DNA from: Roseithermus sacchariphilus | Lineage (GTDB): Bacteria > Bacteroidota > Rhodothermia > Rhodothermales > MEBIC09517 | Assembly (NCBI GenBank): GCA_003285105.1 | Contig: CP030158.1 | Span: forward strand, 1,898,501-1,962,500 | Length of the DNA: 64,000 nt | Direction of reading: 5' to 3' | Part shown: positions 1 to 8,930 of the stretch, one piece after another | Layout: each line of letters opens with the position of its first letter | How positions within the stretch are numbered: position 1 is the stretch's first letter | Notes under the pieces: model-generated | What the model saw: only the letters and a program-made list of their open reading frames with translations | What the model was told of the DNA's origin: nothing | Database searches by the model: none | Position numbers and translations under genes: made by a program

Positions 1-1
1 G

Positions 2-1045
<1,044 letters not shown>

Positions 1046-1083
1046 CCCCGACGGCCCCGGCAACGCATCTTTCGGGATGCCTG

Positions 1084-1112
1084 TTCGTTACAGGGTGTCG
1101 ATTACTATATTG
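1084..1112 (+). promoter_or_regulatory. Candidate Bacteroidota-type promoter for the pspA cluster
   Basis: TTCG at 1084-1087, an 18-nt spacer and TATATTG at 1106-1112 fit the -33 TTTG / -7 TAnnTTTG pattern of primary-sigma promoters in Bacteroidota relatives. The box is about 43 nt upstream of the pspA start. The -33 half is imperfect. Confidence 0.4.
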
Positions 1113-1154
1113 ACGAGACACCACATCGTCGCTTCCAACCAAGGCTCCAGCATC

Positions 1155-1925
1155 ATGTCCATCTGGTCACGCTTTACACGCTGGATCCGCTCGATCTTCG
1201 GGGGTGCCATTTCGGCCCTGGAAGACCCCAAGCTGATCCTCGAACAGAACATCCGGGAACTGAACGATCAGGTCCCGAAGATGAACGAGAACATCGCCAC
1301 GGTCAAGGCGAACGTGATGCTGCTCCAGAAGGAAGTGCGGCGCTCCGAGCAGGCCGTGCAGGATCTGACCTCCAAGATCAAGGCGGCCATCCAGGCCGGG
1401 CGGGACGACATCGCGCAGCAGTACGCGATGCAGCTCGAGCAACAGCGCGATACGTTGCAGCGCTCCCGGGAGCAACTGAAGTACGCCTCGGCCGCCTACG
1501 ACAAAGCCCTGCAGGTCAAGAAGGCGTTCATGCGGGAGAAGGAGCGCAAGATCCAGGAAGCGAAGGAGGCGCTGCGCGCGCACGAACGGGCCAAGTGGCA
1601 GGCGCGTGTGGCCGATGCGCTGGAGCAGTTCGAGGTCGCCGGCATCGACCAGACGCACGACGAGATGATCACCCGCATCTCGGAGGAGACGGCCCGGAAC
1701 GAAGCCCGCATGGAGCTGGCGCTGGACTCCATCGACACGCAGGCCCTGCAGATCGAGGAAGACGCACAGGCCATCCGGGCCTCGGAGATCGTCAAACAGT
1801 TCAAGCTGGAGATGGGCCTGAACGAGGAAGCGGCCCGGCCGGAGGCGCCGCGCCTCGAAGTCCCCGAGCAGGAGGCCGACTCCGGCGGCAAGACCATCGG
1901 CAAGCAACGCACCCAGACCGAATGA
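1155..1925 (+). CDS. pspA: PspA/IM30 (Vipp1) family envelope-stress protein
   Basis: The 256-residue protein begins with the amphipathic helix MSIWSRFTRWIRSIFGGAI and continues as long coiled-coil helices (ALEDPKLILEQNIREL and onward), the ESCRT-III-like PspA fold. The length fits the family. PspA proteins bind stressed inner membranes as oligomers and limit ion leakage. The ATG at 1155 is chosen because the amphipathic helix starts there; an in-frame start 78 nt upstream would add an unrelated sequence. It heads a same-strand group with two other coiled-coil genes. The C-terminus ends in a KTIGK motif that recurs, as KTIGR, in the next gene. No PspF-type regulator is nearby. Confidence 0.93.
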   Translation: MSIWSRFTRWIRSIFGGAISALEDPKLILEQNIRELNDQVPKMNENIATVKANVMLLQKEVRRSEQAVQDLTSKIKAAIQAGRDDIAQQYAMQLEQQRDTLQRSREQLKYASAAYDKALQVKKAFMREKERKIQEAKEALRAHERAKWQARVADALEQFEVAGIDQTHDEMITRISEETARNEARMELALDSIDTQALQIEEDAQAIRASEIVKQFKLEMGLNEEAARPEAPRLEVPEQEADSGGKTIGKQRTQTE

Positions 1926-2011
1926 CCCGCGCCGAATGCCGATTTACGATGGATGAGCAGTCCTCACCAATCTCATTCGCAGATCGACATTCGACATTCG
2001 ACACGCCGTTT

Positions 2012-2491
2012 ATGTCGCCTGAAGAATACAAGCGGATCAAGGAGGCCGAGAAGGCCCATCTGCGCCGGCTCAAGAAGCTGAAGGACGCCGTGCGCCGGCT
2101 GGAGCAGAAGCGCCGGGTGTCCGGCGCCGTGGCCGACATGGCGACGGCGGCGTCCGAGACGCTGGAGGCCCAGCAGGAGATGGTCGACCGGCTGGCGCTG
2201 GAGACGGTGCGCAACGAGGCGCGTCTGGAATGGGCCCTCGAAGCGGCCGAGGGCCGTGCCGAAGCGGCCGAAGCCCGGGCGCGCCTGGACGAGGAGATGC
2301 AGCAGATCCGTGCCCGCGAGCTCGTCCGTCGCCTCCGGCAGCAGATGGCGGCGGGCGAGGCGCCGGCATCCGCCGAGGCGGCGGCCCCCGAGGCCGCCCC
2401 GGCCGGACCGGAGACGGCCGCGCCCGAGACGGGCGCCGACGTGCCGCCGCTGCCCGAGAAAACGATCGGGCGCATGCGGAAGGACCGCTAG
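2012..2491 (+). CDS. Short coiled-coil protein, truncated PspA paralogue
   Basis: This 159-residue charged helical protein aligns by eye with the C-terminal part of the upstream PspA. Both share a T.RNEAR.E.AL segment, a following run rich in Glu and Ala, an IRA.E.V...K/R..M segment and the terminal KTIG motif. It lacks the N-terminal amphipathic helix, so it probably does not bind membranes itself and may instead cap or regulate PspA oligomers; that role is inference. The ATG at 2012 is preferred over one at 1949, whose extra residues look like translated untranslated region. It starts 86 nt after pspA and ends 48 nt before the membrane protein, consistent with one transcript. Confidence 0.7.
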   Translation: MSPEEYKRIKEAEKAHLRRLKKLKDAVRRLEQKRRVSGAVADMATAASETLEAQQEMVDRLALETVRNEARLEWALEAAEGRAEAAEARARLDEEMQQIRARELVRRLRQQMAAGEAPASAEAAAPEAAPAGPETAAPETGADVPPLPEKTIGRMRKDR

Positions 2492-2539
2492 GCCCGCGTC
2501 GGCCCGGCCCGGACGCGCGAATCTGTTGTGCAGGAGCCC

Positions 2540-3397
2540 ATGAGCGACCGCGAGATCAACTACACCAAGGAAGCCTTCCTGAACCCGTGGAACCTCGGGT
2601 TCCTGATCATGGCGATGCTCACGGCCTTCTTCCTGAGCGGGACGGAGCCGTGGTTCAACATCGTGCTGATCCTGGCCGCCGCCGCCGAGTTGATGTACCT
2701 CGGCATCGTCCCCCGGCAGGAGCGCTTCCAGCGGCACGTGCGCGCCCAGCGCGCCGCCGAACACCGCCGGCCGCCCTCGCAGAAGGAGATCTTCGGGCTG
2801 CTCAGCCGACCCAATCAGCGCCGCTACGCCCGGCTGCGCAAGCTGGAGCGGGAGATCGAGGCTAACTACCGCAAGCTCAGCTATGCCTCCCAGGGGTTAC
2901 TGGACAGCCACCTCAAGAAGATCAACGGTCTGCTGGACTCTTACCTCAATCTGCTCTATCAGAAAGAACGCTACGAGCAGTTTGCCGCGACGACGACCGA
3001 GAGCGAGGTCGTGCGGGCCATCCAGGCCCTGAAGCAGGACATGACGGACGACTCGCCCCGCGTCCGGGCCATCAAGCAGCGACGCCTCCGCATCCTGGAA
3101 CAGCGCCTGGAGCGGTTCAAGCGCAGCAGCGAGAACCTGGAGATCATCGAGGCACAGCTGGAGACCATCGAGGACGTCACGAAGTACATCCACGAGCAGT
3201 CCATCACCCTGCGCAACCCCGAGGAAATCACCTTCCAGCTCGACACGCTGCTCAGCGAGGTCGAGGAGACGGAAGCCTCGGTCGAAGAGCTCGAAGAAGT
3301 CTTCGGCCGCTCCGCCGATCTGCTGGGCGAGATGGACCGCTATGCCCTCGACGAGCCGGAGCAGACGCCGCCGGAGCGTAACCGCCTGCAGCATTGA
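2540..3397 (+). CDS. Membrane-anchored coiled-coil protein of the PspA cluster
   Basis: The 285-residue protein has two hydrophobic segments near the N-terminus (about residues 16-31 and 38-54), then about 220 residues of highly charged helix with heptad character. The ATG at 2540 is preceded by AGGAG three bases upstream; a GTG at 2528 is an alternative start. I do not recognise a named family. Its place directly after pspA and its paralogue suggests a membrane partner or anchor for PspA-type filaments, comparable in position to PspB/PspC but unlike them in sequence. The role is inferred from context only. Confidence 0.65.
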   Translation: MSDREINYTKEAFLNPWNLGFLIMAMLTAFFLSGTEPWFNIVLILAAAAELMYLGIVPRQERFQRHVRAQRAAEHRRPPSQKEIFGLLSRPNQRRYARLRKLEREIEANYRKLSYASQGLLDSHLKKINGLLDSYLNLLYQKERYEQFAATTTESEVVRAIQALKQDMTDDSPRVRAIKQRRLRILEQRLERFKRSSENLEIIEAQLETIEDVTKYIHEQSITLRNPEEITFQLDTLLSEVEETEASVEELEEVFGRSADLLGEMDRYALDEPEQTPPERNRLQH

Positions 3398-3444
3398 GGC
3401 CGCCCGCCCCCGCTCGCGATTCCCCCATTCATCCCTTTGCTCCC

Positions 3445-4227
3445 ATGGACCTGCAACTCGTGCGCTACGACGTCGACGAGGACGGCGTGGCCGTGCTGAC
3501 CATCGACCGGCCCGACAAGCTCAACGCGCTCAACCAGCAGGTGCTCGGCGAGCTGGATCATGCCGTCCGTCAGGCCCGCAGCGACGACGCCGTCCGCGGC
3601 ATCGTGTTGACCGGCAGCGGGGACAAAGCCTTCGTTGCCGGGGCGGACATCGCTCAGTTCCAGACGCTGGACGCGTTGCAGGGCACGCGGTTCGCGCTCC
3701 AGGGGCAGGCCGTCTTCAACCGGATCGAGGAAATGCCCAAGCCCGTCGTGGCGGCCGTCAACGGGTATGCGCTGGGGGGAGGATGCGAGCTGGCGATGGC
3801 CTGCCATCTGCGCATTGCGGCGGAGACGGCGAGCTTCGGGCAGCCGGAGGTCAACCTCGGCATCCTGCCCGGCTACGGCGGCACGCAGCGGCTGCCCCGC
3901 CTCGTCGGGCGCGGCATCGCCACCGAGCTGATCCTGACGGGCGAGCGCATCTCGGCGCAACGAGCCTACGAGATCGGCCTCGTCAACCGCGTCGTCCCGG
4001 CCGCCGAACTCATCGCAACGGCGAAGCAATACATCCTCACGATCGCCAGCAAAGCCCCCCTCGCCGTCAGCATGAGCCTGGACGCGCTCCGCGCCAGCGA
4101 CCTGCCGCTGCGGCAGGGCCTCCGCTACGAAGCGGCCCTCTTCGGCCAGGCCTGCGGCACGGAAGACTTCAAGGAAGGCGTCCGCGCCTTTCTCGAGCGG
4201 CGTCCGGCAACCTTCAAGGGCCTGTGA
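3445..4227 (+). CDS. Enoyl-CoA hydratase/isomerase (crotonase) family
   Basis: The 260-residue protein has crotonase landmarks: IDRPDKLNALN near the N-terminus, the oxyanion-hole segment AFVAGADIAQF, and the second active-site region with Gly-rich GYALGGGCELA and QPEVNLGILPGYGGTQRL. Both catalytic-site glutamates of hydratases appear to be present, so it probably hydrates trans-2-enoyl-CoA in fatty-acid beta-oxidation. The ATG at 3445 matches the usual family N-terminus. It follows the PspA cluster by 47 nt but looks functionally unrelated. Exact chain-length preference is unknown. Confidence 0.9.
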   Translation: MDLQLVRYDVDEDGVAVLTIDRPDKLNALNQQVLGELDHAVRQARSDDAVRGIVLTGSGDKAFVAGADIAQFQTLDALQGTRFALQGQAVFNRIEEMPKPVVAAVNGYALGGGCELAMACHLRIAAETASFGQPEVNLGILPGYGGTQRLPRLVGRGIATELILTGERISAQRAYEIGLVNRVVPAAELIATAKQYILTIASKAPLAVSMSLDALRASDLPLRQGLRYEAALFGQACGTEDFKEGVRAFLERRPATFKGL

Positions 4228-4266
4228 CCCTCCCGCACGCCCCCGGCTCCCCGCCTGGCCCGGTTC

Positions 4267-4830
4267 TCACATACTCCCCTTGCGGGCGAAGGCGAGGACG
4301 AGCTTCAGGTGCGTCAGCAGCGTCGGGACGAGGTCCAGCCGGTGCAGGCGCTCGGTGGGCGACTCGGGCAGCTTCGGCGGGCTGATGCGGCCCATCCAGA
4401 GCGCCATCTTGTCGTAGAGCACCCGCTCGCCGGGAAACTGGTCGGCCGGGAGGTGGACGGCGTAGAACTCCTGCTTGCGCTGAAGCCGCCGGTACACCGC
4501 TTCGTTGGCATCCAGCAGCGACGGGTCCTGTTGCGTGATGACGGCACCGCCGACGAGGTAATCCCGGTAGGTGAACGGGAGGTCGTAGAGCGAAGGCACG
4601 GCGGCAGCGGCCATCTCCGGTGCTTCCCGCAGGCCGACCTGTGCGGCGCGGGCCGTCGCCGTGGAGACCAGGCAGAGCGTTTCCTCGGCCACCAGCTCCG
4701 GGTCGGCGTCGTCGATGCTCCCCAGCGTGATGCGCGCCAGGTCTTGCGTGGTGCCCAGCGTGCCCAGCGTGGCGAAGGCGATGAAGCGCGCGACGCGCTC
4801 CGGCGTCGAGGACGAGACGGGTTCAGCCAT
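4267..4830 (-). CDS. Unrecognised 187-residue protein beside floA
   Basis: I do not recognise a family. The protein is soluble, mostly helical and begins MAEPVSSSTPERVARF. It has no signal peptide or obvious membrane segment. It lies downstream of floA on the same strand with a 34-nt gap, so it is probably co-transcribed with it. It converges on the enoyl-CoA hydratase gene with only 39 nt between stop codons and no strong terminator hairpin. Confidence 0.6.
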   Translation of the reverse strand: MAEPVSSSTPERVARFIAFATLGTLGTTQDLARITLGSIDDADPELVAEETLCLVSTATARAAQVGLREAPEMAAAAVPSLYDLPFTYRDYLVGGAVITQQDPSLLDANEAVYRRLQRKQEFYAVHLPADQFPGERVLYDKMALWMGRISPPKLPESPTERLHRLDLVPTLLTHLKLVLAFARKGSM

Positions 4831-4864
4831 GGGGATACGAAAGGCCGTCGGTGGAGCGGAGCGA

Positions 4865-5854
4865 TCAGACGTCGGAGGGCGGCTCTTCCTCGCCGCCGCC
4901 GATGGCGTTGCGCATACGCGTGTCCGCCTCGATGTTGCGCAGGTTGTAGTAGTCCATGACCCCGAGCCGGCCGTTTCGGAAGGCCTCGGCAATGGCCAGC
5001 GGGATTTCCGCCTCGGCCGCGACCACTTTGGCACGTTGCTCCTGTACAGCGGCCCGCATCTCCTGCTCGCGGGCGACGGCCGCGGCGCGGCGTTCCTCGG
5101 CCTTGGCCCGGGCCACTCGCAGGTCCGCCTCCGCCTGATCCGTTTGCAGCTTCGCCCCGATGTTTTCGCCGACGTCCACGTCCGCAATGTCGATCGAGAG
5201 GATCTCGAAGGCCGTCCCGGAGTCGAGCCCTTTGGACAGCACCACCTTCGAGATGCTGTCCGGGTTTTCCAGGACCTTCTTGTGCGTCTCTGAGGAGCCG
5301 ATGGTCGTCACGATGCCCTCACCGACGCGTGCGAGGATCGTTTCCTCTCCGGCCCCGCCGACGAGCCGCTCGATGTTGGCGCGGACCGTCACGCGGGCCA
5401 CGGCGCGGACCTGGATGCCGTCCTTGGCCATGGCCGTCACCGGCGGCGTCTCGATGACCTTCGGGTTGACCGACACCTGCACCGCCTCGAACACGTCCCG
5501 CCCGGCCAGGTCGATGGCCGTCGCCCGCTCGAAGCTCAGGTCGATGTTGGCCTTGTCCGCCGAGATCAGGGCGTTGACGACCTTGTTGACGTCCCCCCCG
5601 GCCAGGTAATGGGCTTCGAGCTGCGGCGTATCGACGTAGATGCCGGCCTTGTGGGCCGTGATGAGCGGCTTGACGATGTGGGCGGGCGGCACCTTTCGCA
5701 GCCGCATCCCCACCAGGTCGCGCACCAGCTTCAGGCGCACCCCCGAGAAATAGGCCGTGATCCACAGCCCCAGCGGGATGAAGTAGAGAAAGAGGATGAG
5801 GCCAAAAATGACCGCCAGGATGACGAGCATCCCGGCTACGCTGAAGAGGTCCAT
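4865..5854 (-). CDS. floA: Flotillin-like protein FloA (SPFH family)
   Basis: The 329-residue protein has an N-terminal hydrophobic hairpin (about residues 5-34), the conserved [15 protein letters not shown] segment, an SPFH domain and a C-terminal Ala/Glu/Arg-rich coiled coil ending in an acidic tail. Length and order of parts match FloA (YqfA). FloA oligomerises at the inner membrane and organises fluid microdomains. Its presence a few kilobases from a PspA cluster puts two membrane-integrity systems side by side, though on opposite strands. The downstream minus-strand gene may belong to the same transcript. Confidence 0.93.
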   Translation of the reverse strand: MDLFSVAGMLVILAVIFGLILFLYFIPLGLWITAYFSGVRLKLVRDLVGMRLRKVPPAHIVKPLITAHKAGIYVDTPQLEAHYLAGGDVNKVVNALISADKANIDLSFERATAIDLAGRDVFEAVQVSVNPKVIETPPVTAMAKDGIQVRAVARVTVRANIERLVGGAGEETILARVGEGIVTTIGSSETHKKVLENPDSISKVVLSKGLDSGTAFEILSIDIADVDVGENIGAKLQTDQAEADLRVARAKAEERRAAAVAREQEMRAAVQEQRAKVVAAEAEIPLAIAEAFRNGRLGVMDYYNLRNIEADTRMRNAIGGGEEEPPSDV

Positions 5855-5870
5855 GGATCGAAGGGTCCGG

Positions 5871-6365
5871 TTAGTCGGGTTGGCCTTTCCGGTAGTCGCC
5901 GCTCTGGCCGCCGGTTTTGGCGAGGAGGTGGATGTCCGTGATGACGATCTCCTTCGAGACCGACTTGCACATGTCGTAGATGGTCAGCCCGGCGATGGAG
6001 ACGGCCGTGAGCGCCTCCATCTCGACGCCCGTCGGGCCGGTCGTTTTGGCGTAGGCGCGGATGTCGATGGCCTGATCGGCCTCGTTGAGCACGAGTTCGA
6101 CGTCCACGCCTTTGACCTGGACGTCGTGGCAGAGCGGGATCAGCTTGCTCGTCTGCTTGGCGCCCATGATGCCGGCGATCTGGGCCACGGTGAGCACGTC
6201 GCCTTTGCGAACCTTGTTTTCCTGTACCAGCTGGAAGGCTTGCGAACCCAGCAGGACGCGGCCGGCGGCGACCGCCGTGCGCACCGTGTCGGGCTTTGCG
6301 CCCACGTCTACCATGCGAACGCCGCCCTGCGGGTTCACGTGCGTCAGCGTAGGGGAATCCGTCAT
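5871..6365 (-). CDS. moaC: Cyclic pyranopterin monophosphate synthase MoaC
   Basis: The 164-residue protein has the MoaC signature segments [28 protein letters not shown] (substrate-binding Lys/His region) and [16 protein letters not shown]. MoaC converts the 3',8-cyclo-GTP made by MoaA into cyclic pyranopterin monophosphate in molybdenum-cofactor synthesis. The ATG at 6365 gives the usual family N-terminus; another in-frame ATG lies at 6389. No other moa or mob gene is in the window. It lies 16 nt upstream of floA on the same strand. Confidence 0.95.
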   Translation of the reverse strand: MTDSPTLTHVNPQGGVRMVDVGAKPDTVRTAVAAGRVLLGSQAFQLVQENKVRKGDVLTVAQIAGIMGAKQTSKLIPLCHDVQVKGVDVELVLNEADQAIDIRAYAKTTGPTGVEMEALTAVSIAGLTIYDMCKSVSKEIVITDIHLLAKTGGQSGDYRKGQPD

Positions 6366-6504
6366 GAAGATGTGCGGACTGAAGGTCATGGAAGTTGGCG
6401 TGTAGACGAGGGTGGTACGAAAGATAGAGGTAGGGTGTTCGAACGGCAAGCACGTCCCCGGTCGGGAACAGACCAACCCGTTACGATTGCCTCGTCGCCG
6501 GGGG

Positions 6505-6945
6505 TCATTGCTCCAGCCAGAGGGTGACGGGGCCGTCGTTGATGAGGTGTACCTGCATCATCGCCCCGAAGACGCCCGTGGCGACCGGTTGGCCCAGATG
6601 CCCGGCCAGGGCTTCGACGAACCGCTCGTAGAGGGCTTCGGCCTGCTCGGGAGGGGCGGCGTTGGCATAGGAGGGCCGGTGGCCGCGCGAGGTGTCCCCG
6701 CAGAGGGTGAATTGCGAGACGACGAGCGCCTGCCCGCCCACGTCCAGCACGGACCGGTTCATCTTGCCCTCGGCGTCGGGAAAGATGCGCAGGTGGGCGC
6801 ACTTGCGGGCCAGGCGCGTGAGGTTGGCCTCGGTGTCCTCGCGGCGCACGCCCAGCAGGATCAGCAGGCCGGGCCCGATGGCCCCGACGCAGGCGCCATC
6901 GACGGTGACGGAGGCTTCACGGACACGTTGGACGAGGGCGATCAT
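6505..6945 (-). CDS. dtd: D-aminoacyl-tRNA deacylase
   Basis: The 146-residue protein starts MIALVQRV and has the DTD hallmarks: the SQFTL motif around residue 76 and the NDGPVT motif near the C-terminus, where the Gly-Pro pair makes the chiral filter. It removes D-amino acids and glycine mischarged on tRNA. Length is as expected. It is the middle gene of a minus-strand group (rdgB, dtd, moaC) with short gaps. Confidence 0.96.
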   Translation of the reverse strand: MIALVQRVREASVTVDGACVGAIGPGLLILLGVRREDTEANLTRLARKCAHLRIFPDAEGKMNRSVLDVGGQALVVSQFTLCGDTSRGHRPSYANAAPPEQAEALYERFVEALAGHLGQPVATGVFGAMMQVHLINDGPVTLWLEQ

Positions 6946-6976
6946 GGGGGCAGAGGGGGGACGGTCAAGGATGGGG

Positions 6977-7579
6977 TCAGGGCGAGGGGGGCGCGGAGAG
7001 GCGCCGGCGCAGGTAGGCGACGAAGGCGCGGAGGGCGTGCCCCCGGTGGCTGAGGCGGTTTTTCTCCTCCGGGCTCAGCTCGGCGAAGGTGCGGGTTTCC
7101 CCGTCGGGGACGAACAGCGGGTCGTACCCGAAGCCGCCGTGGCCGCGCTCCTCCGTCAGTAGCCGGCCGGTGCAGAGGCCCTCGAAGAGCTGCGTCTCCC
7201 CGCCGTCGATGAAGGCCAGCACCGTTCGGAAACGCGCCGTGCGGTCCGGCTGGTCCTGCATGAGCCGGCGAAGGTGGGCCCGGTTGGCGGCGTCGTCCGC
7301 CTGAGGTCCGGCAAAGCGGGCGGAGTGGACCCCCGGACGCCCGCCCAGCGCGGGGACCTCCAGGCCGGTATCGTCGGCCAGGGTGGGGAGGCCGGTGTGG
7401 GCGTGCAGCGCGGCCGCCTTCTTCCGCGCATTGCCCTCCAGCGTGGGCGCGTCTTCCTCGACGTCCGGAGCGTCGGGAAAATCGGCCGCCGAGTGCAGGC
7501 GGACGGGCAGGTCGTGCAGCAGGGCACGCATCTCGCGCACCTTGCCGGGGTTGCGGGTGGCCAGGACGAGGTCGAGCAT
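6977..7579 (-). CDS. rdgB: XTP/dITP (non-canonical purine NTP) pyrophosphatase
   Basis: The 200-residue HAM1-family enzyme begins [17 protein letters not shown], with the conserved (S/T)xNxxK region, and has the [21 protein letters not shown] and [10 protein letters not shown] motifs. It hydrolyses dITP, XTP and ITP to the monophosphate, keeping deaminated purines out of nucleic acids. The ATG at 7579 is chosen because the motif begins within ten residues; upstream in-frame sequence is not conserved in the family. It lies 31 nt upstream of dtd. Confidence 0.95.
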   Translation of the reverse strand: MLDLVLATRNPGKVREMRALLHDLPVRLHSAADFPDAPDVEEDAPTLEGNARKKAAALHAHTGLPTLADDTGLEVPALGGRPGVHSARFAGPQADDAANRAHLRRLMQDQPDRTARFRTVLAFIDGGETQLFEGLCTGRLLTEERGHGGFGYDPLFVPDGETRTFAELSPEEKNRLSHRGHALRAFVAYLRRRLSAPPSP

Positions 7580-7713
7580 GGGGCGGATGCGATCAGGGCG
7601 GGGTGTGAAAAATATCGGGCCCCGGCGTAACACGAGATCCGCAGACCCGTAGGGCTCAGATGAATTCGGGGAGGAATTCACCGTAACACGTTCATCAAGA
7701 GGGAGGGACCATC

Positions 7714-8154
7714 ATGAAACGCTCAACCGGATACACGCTGATCGCCGCGCTGTTGCTGGCGCTGGGCATGGCCTCGACGCTACAGGCGCAGGACCGTCCG
7801 TATGAGGACAAGGACGACGCCTGGTGGGGACGCCTGGAGATGCAGTTCGCCTCGGCGCTCGAGTCGCCGATTCCGCAGGTGAAGGTACAGACCATGCGGC
7901 ACATCATCTTTTTCGCCGCGAACTACCCCGACAAGGTGGACATGGGCCTGTCGGTTCCGACGCTGCTGGACATCTACGACTACGCGGCCCGGGAAGACCT
8001 GCGGGTGCTGGCGCTGGCCGCCATCGATGCGGTGGGGGATGAGTACGCCATGCAGCACCTGACCGCCCGCGTCGAGCGCGAGACGTCTGCGCGGGTCCAC
8101 CGGCTCACCATGGCCGTGCTGGCCGGCTACTACGGCGCACGCGATACCGGCTGA
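7714..8154 (+). CDS. Exported 146-residue protein with HEAT-like helices
   Basis: A clear Sec signal peptide (MKRSTGYTLIAALLLALGMA, cleavage near AQA) leads to about 120 helical residues resembling HEAT-repeat helical pairs (LRVLALAAIDAVGDEYAMQHL). GGGAGGG at 7701-7707 gives a good ribosome-binding site seven bases ahead of the ATG. It is a single-gene unit closed by the hairpin at 8203-8235. Function is unknown; a periplasmic scaffold is possible. Confidence 0.75.
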   Translation: MKRSTGYTLIAALLLALGMASTLQAQDRPYEDKDDAWWGRLEMQFASALESPIPQVKVQTMRHIIFFAANYPDKVDMGLSVPTLLDIYDYAAREDLRVLALAAIDAVGDEYAMQHLTARVERETSARVHRLTMAVLAGYYGARDTG

Positions 8155-8202
8155 GCGCAGACACCCGCGGGATGTAGCGCGGACCTCCGTGGAACCAGGA
8201 AC

Positions 8203-8235
8203 AAGGCCCGTGTGCCCTCGTGGCGCACGGGCCTT
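8203..8235 (+). terminator. Hairpin terminator after the exported-protein gene
   Basis: A 14-bp stem (AAGGCCCGTGTGCC with GGCGCACGGGCCTT, one G-T wobble) and a 5-nt loop are followed by a T/G-rich stretch. It separates this gene from the rpsU promoter. Confidence 0.75.
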
Positions 8236-8275
8236 CTGGTGGGGTTGCTTCTGACGAAACCTTCACGGGGAGGCC

Positions 8276-8306
8276 TTGTTCTACTCGCCCGGGCCTCGTA
8301 CCTTTG
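8276..8306 (+). promoter_or_regulatory. Promoter of rpsU, full Bacteroidota consensus
   Basis: TTG at 8276-8278, a 20-nt spacer and TACCTTTG at 8299-8306 match the -33 / -7 (TAnnTTTG) consensus. This is the best promoter match noticed in the window. It predicts a 5' leader of about 45-50 nt. Confidence 0.65.
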
Positions 8307-8346
8307 AAGGCTTCGCAATCCACTGTTCACCAGCCAGAACAAACGC

Positions 8347-8362
8347 AGGAGGGATCGACTTG
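8347..8362 (+). promoter_or_regulatory. Extended Shine-Dalgarno and TTG start of rpsU
   Basis: AGGAGGGATC at 8347-8356 is an almost complete anti-SD complement, six bases ahead of a TTG start codon at 8360. It decides the rpsU start and stands out because most genes here lack a clear Shine-Dalgarno. See the finding on bS21 autoregulation. Confidence 0.7.
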
Positions 8363-8554
8363 TCTAACCACACAGGCGTGGGCGTCAAAGTCCGTGACAA
8401 CGAATCCATCGACCGGGCGCTGCGGCGGTTCAAGCGCGCCGTAAACCGCAGCCGGGTGCTTCGCATCTATCGTTCCAACATGGCCTACACGAAGCCGTCG
8501 GAAGAGCGTCGGCTGGCCCGTCAGAAAGCGTCGCGCACGCGCCGCCGGCGCTAA
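8360..8554 (+). CDS. rpsU: Ribosomal protein bS21
   Basis: The 64-residue basic protein contains VGVKVRDNESIDRALRRFKR, the bS21 N-terminal signature, and ends in an Arg/Lys-rich tail. bS21 sits on the 30S platform near the 3' end of 16S rRNA. The TTG at 8360 is chosen because the strong Shine-Dalgarno is correctly spaced from it; a GTG at 8378, which would give MGVKVRDN, is the alternative. It is monocistronic, with its own consensus promoter and a terminator at 8638-8669. Confidence 0.93.
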   Translation: MSNHTGVGVKVRDNESIDRALRRFKRAVNRSRVLRIYRSNMAYTKPSEERRLARQKASRTRRRR

Positions 8555-8637
8555 AAGCCTGGCGATTAGCCTGTTGGCCTCCTGAGGCCGGGCCCGTTGC
8601 CTGGCGCGCCCCTTCGTCGTTACCGGCTCGGCCGGAG

Positions 8638-8669
8638 AAGGCTGTTCTGCCCCGCAGGACGGCCTTTTT
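8638..8669 (+). terminator. Intrinsic terminator of rpsU
   Basis: A 13-bp stem (AAGGCTGTTCTGC with GCAGGACGGCCTT, two G-T wobbles) and a CCC loop run directly into TTTTT. This is the most canonical rho-independent terminator of the window. Confidence 0.85.
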
Positions 8670-8930
8670 GTTTGGCCCGACGATACGCCCCTACGGCTTC
8701 GAGGCCGGACCTGAACCCCCATGGCCGGGGGCTGAAGGGGCGGAGCGGGATCTGCGTCTCCCGGTGTTCGCCCTTGTTGCCTTCGCGCTCCTTTTTTTCG
8801 TGACCCGTTCTTTAGGAAATCCCGGAACGGGCCGATGCATCAGGCGGACAGGCGTGTCCCGTCAGCCTATCCCGCTGGCGTATCTGACACCGGTCGAATG
8901 TTCGCACCATCGTAAACTGAAGAAGGTGTT
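8670..8930. other. Intergenic region upstream of the chemotaxis gene
   Basis: No gene seen. It contains a T-run at 8792-8798 and an inverted repeat CCCGTTC (8804-8810) with GAACGGG (8825-8831) separated by 14 nt, which could be an operator or a weak hairpin for the transducer gene. Confidence 0.4.
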
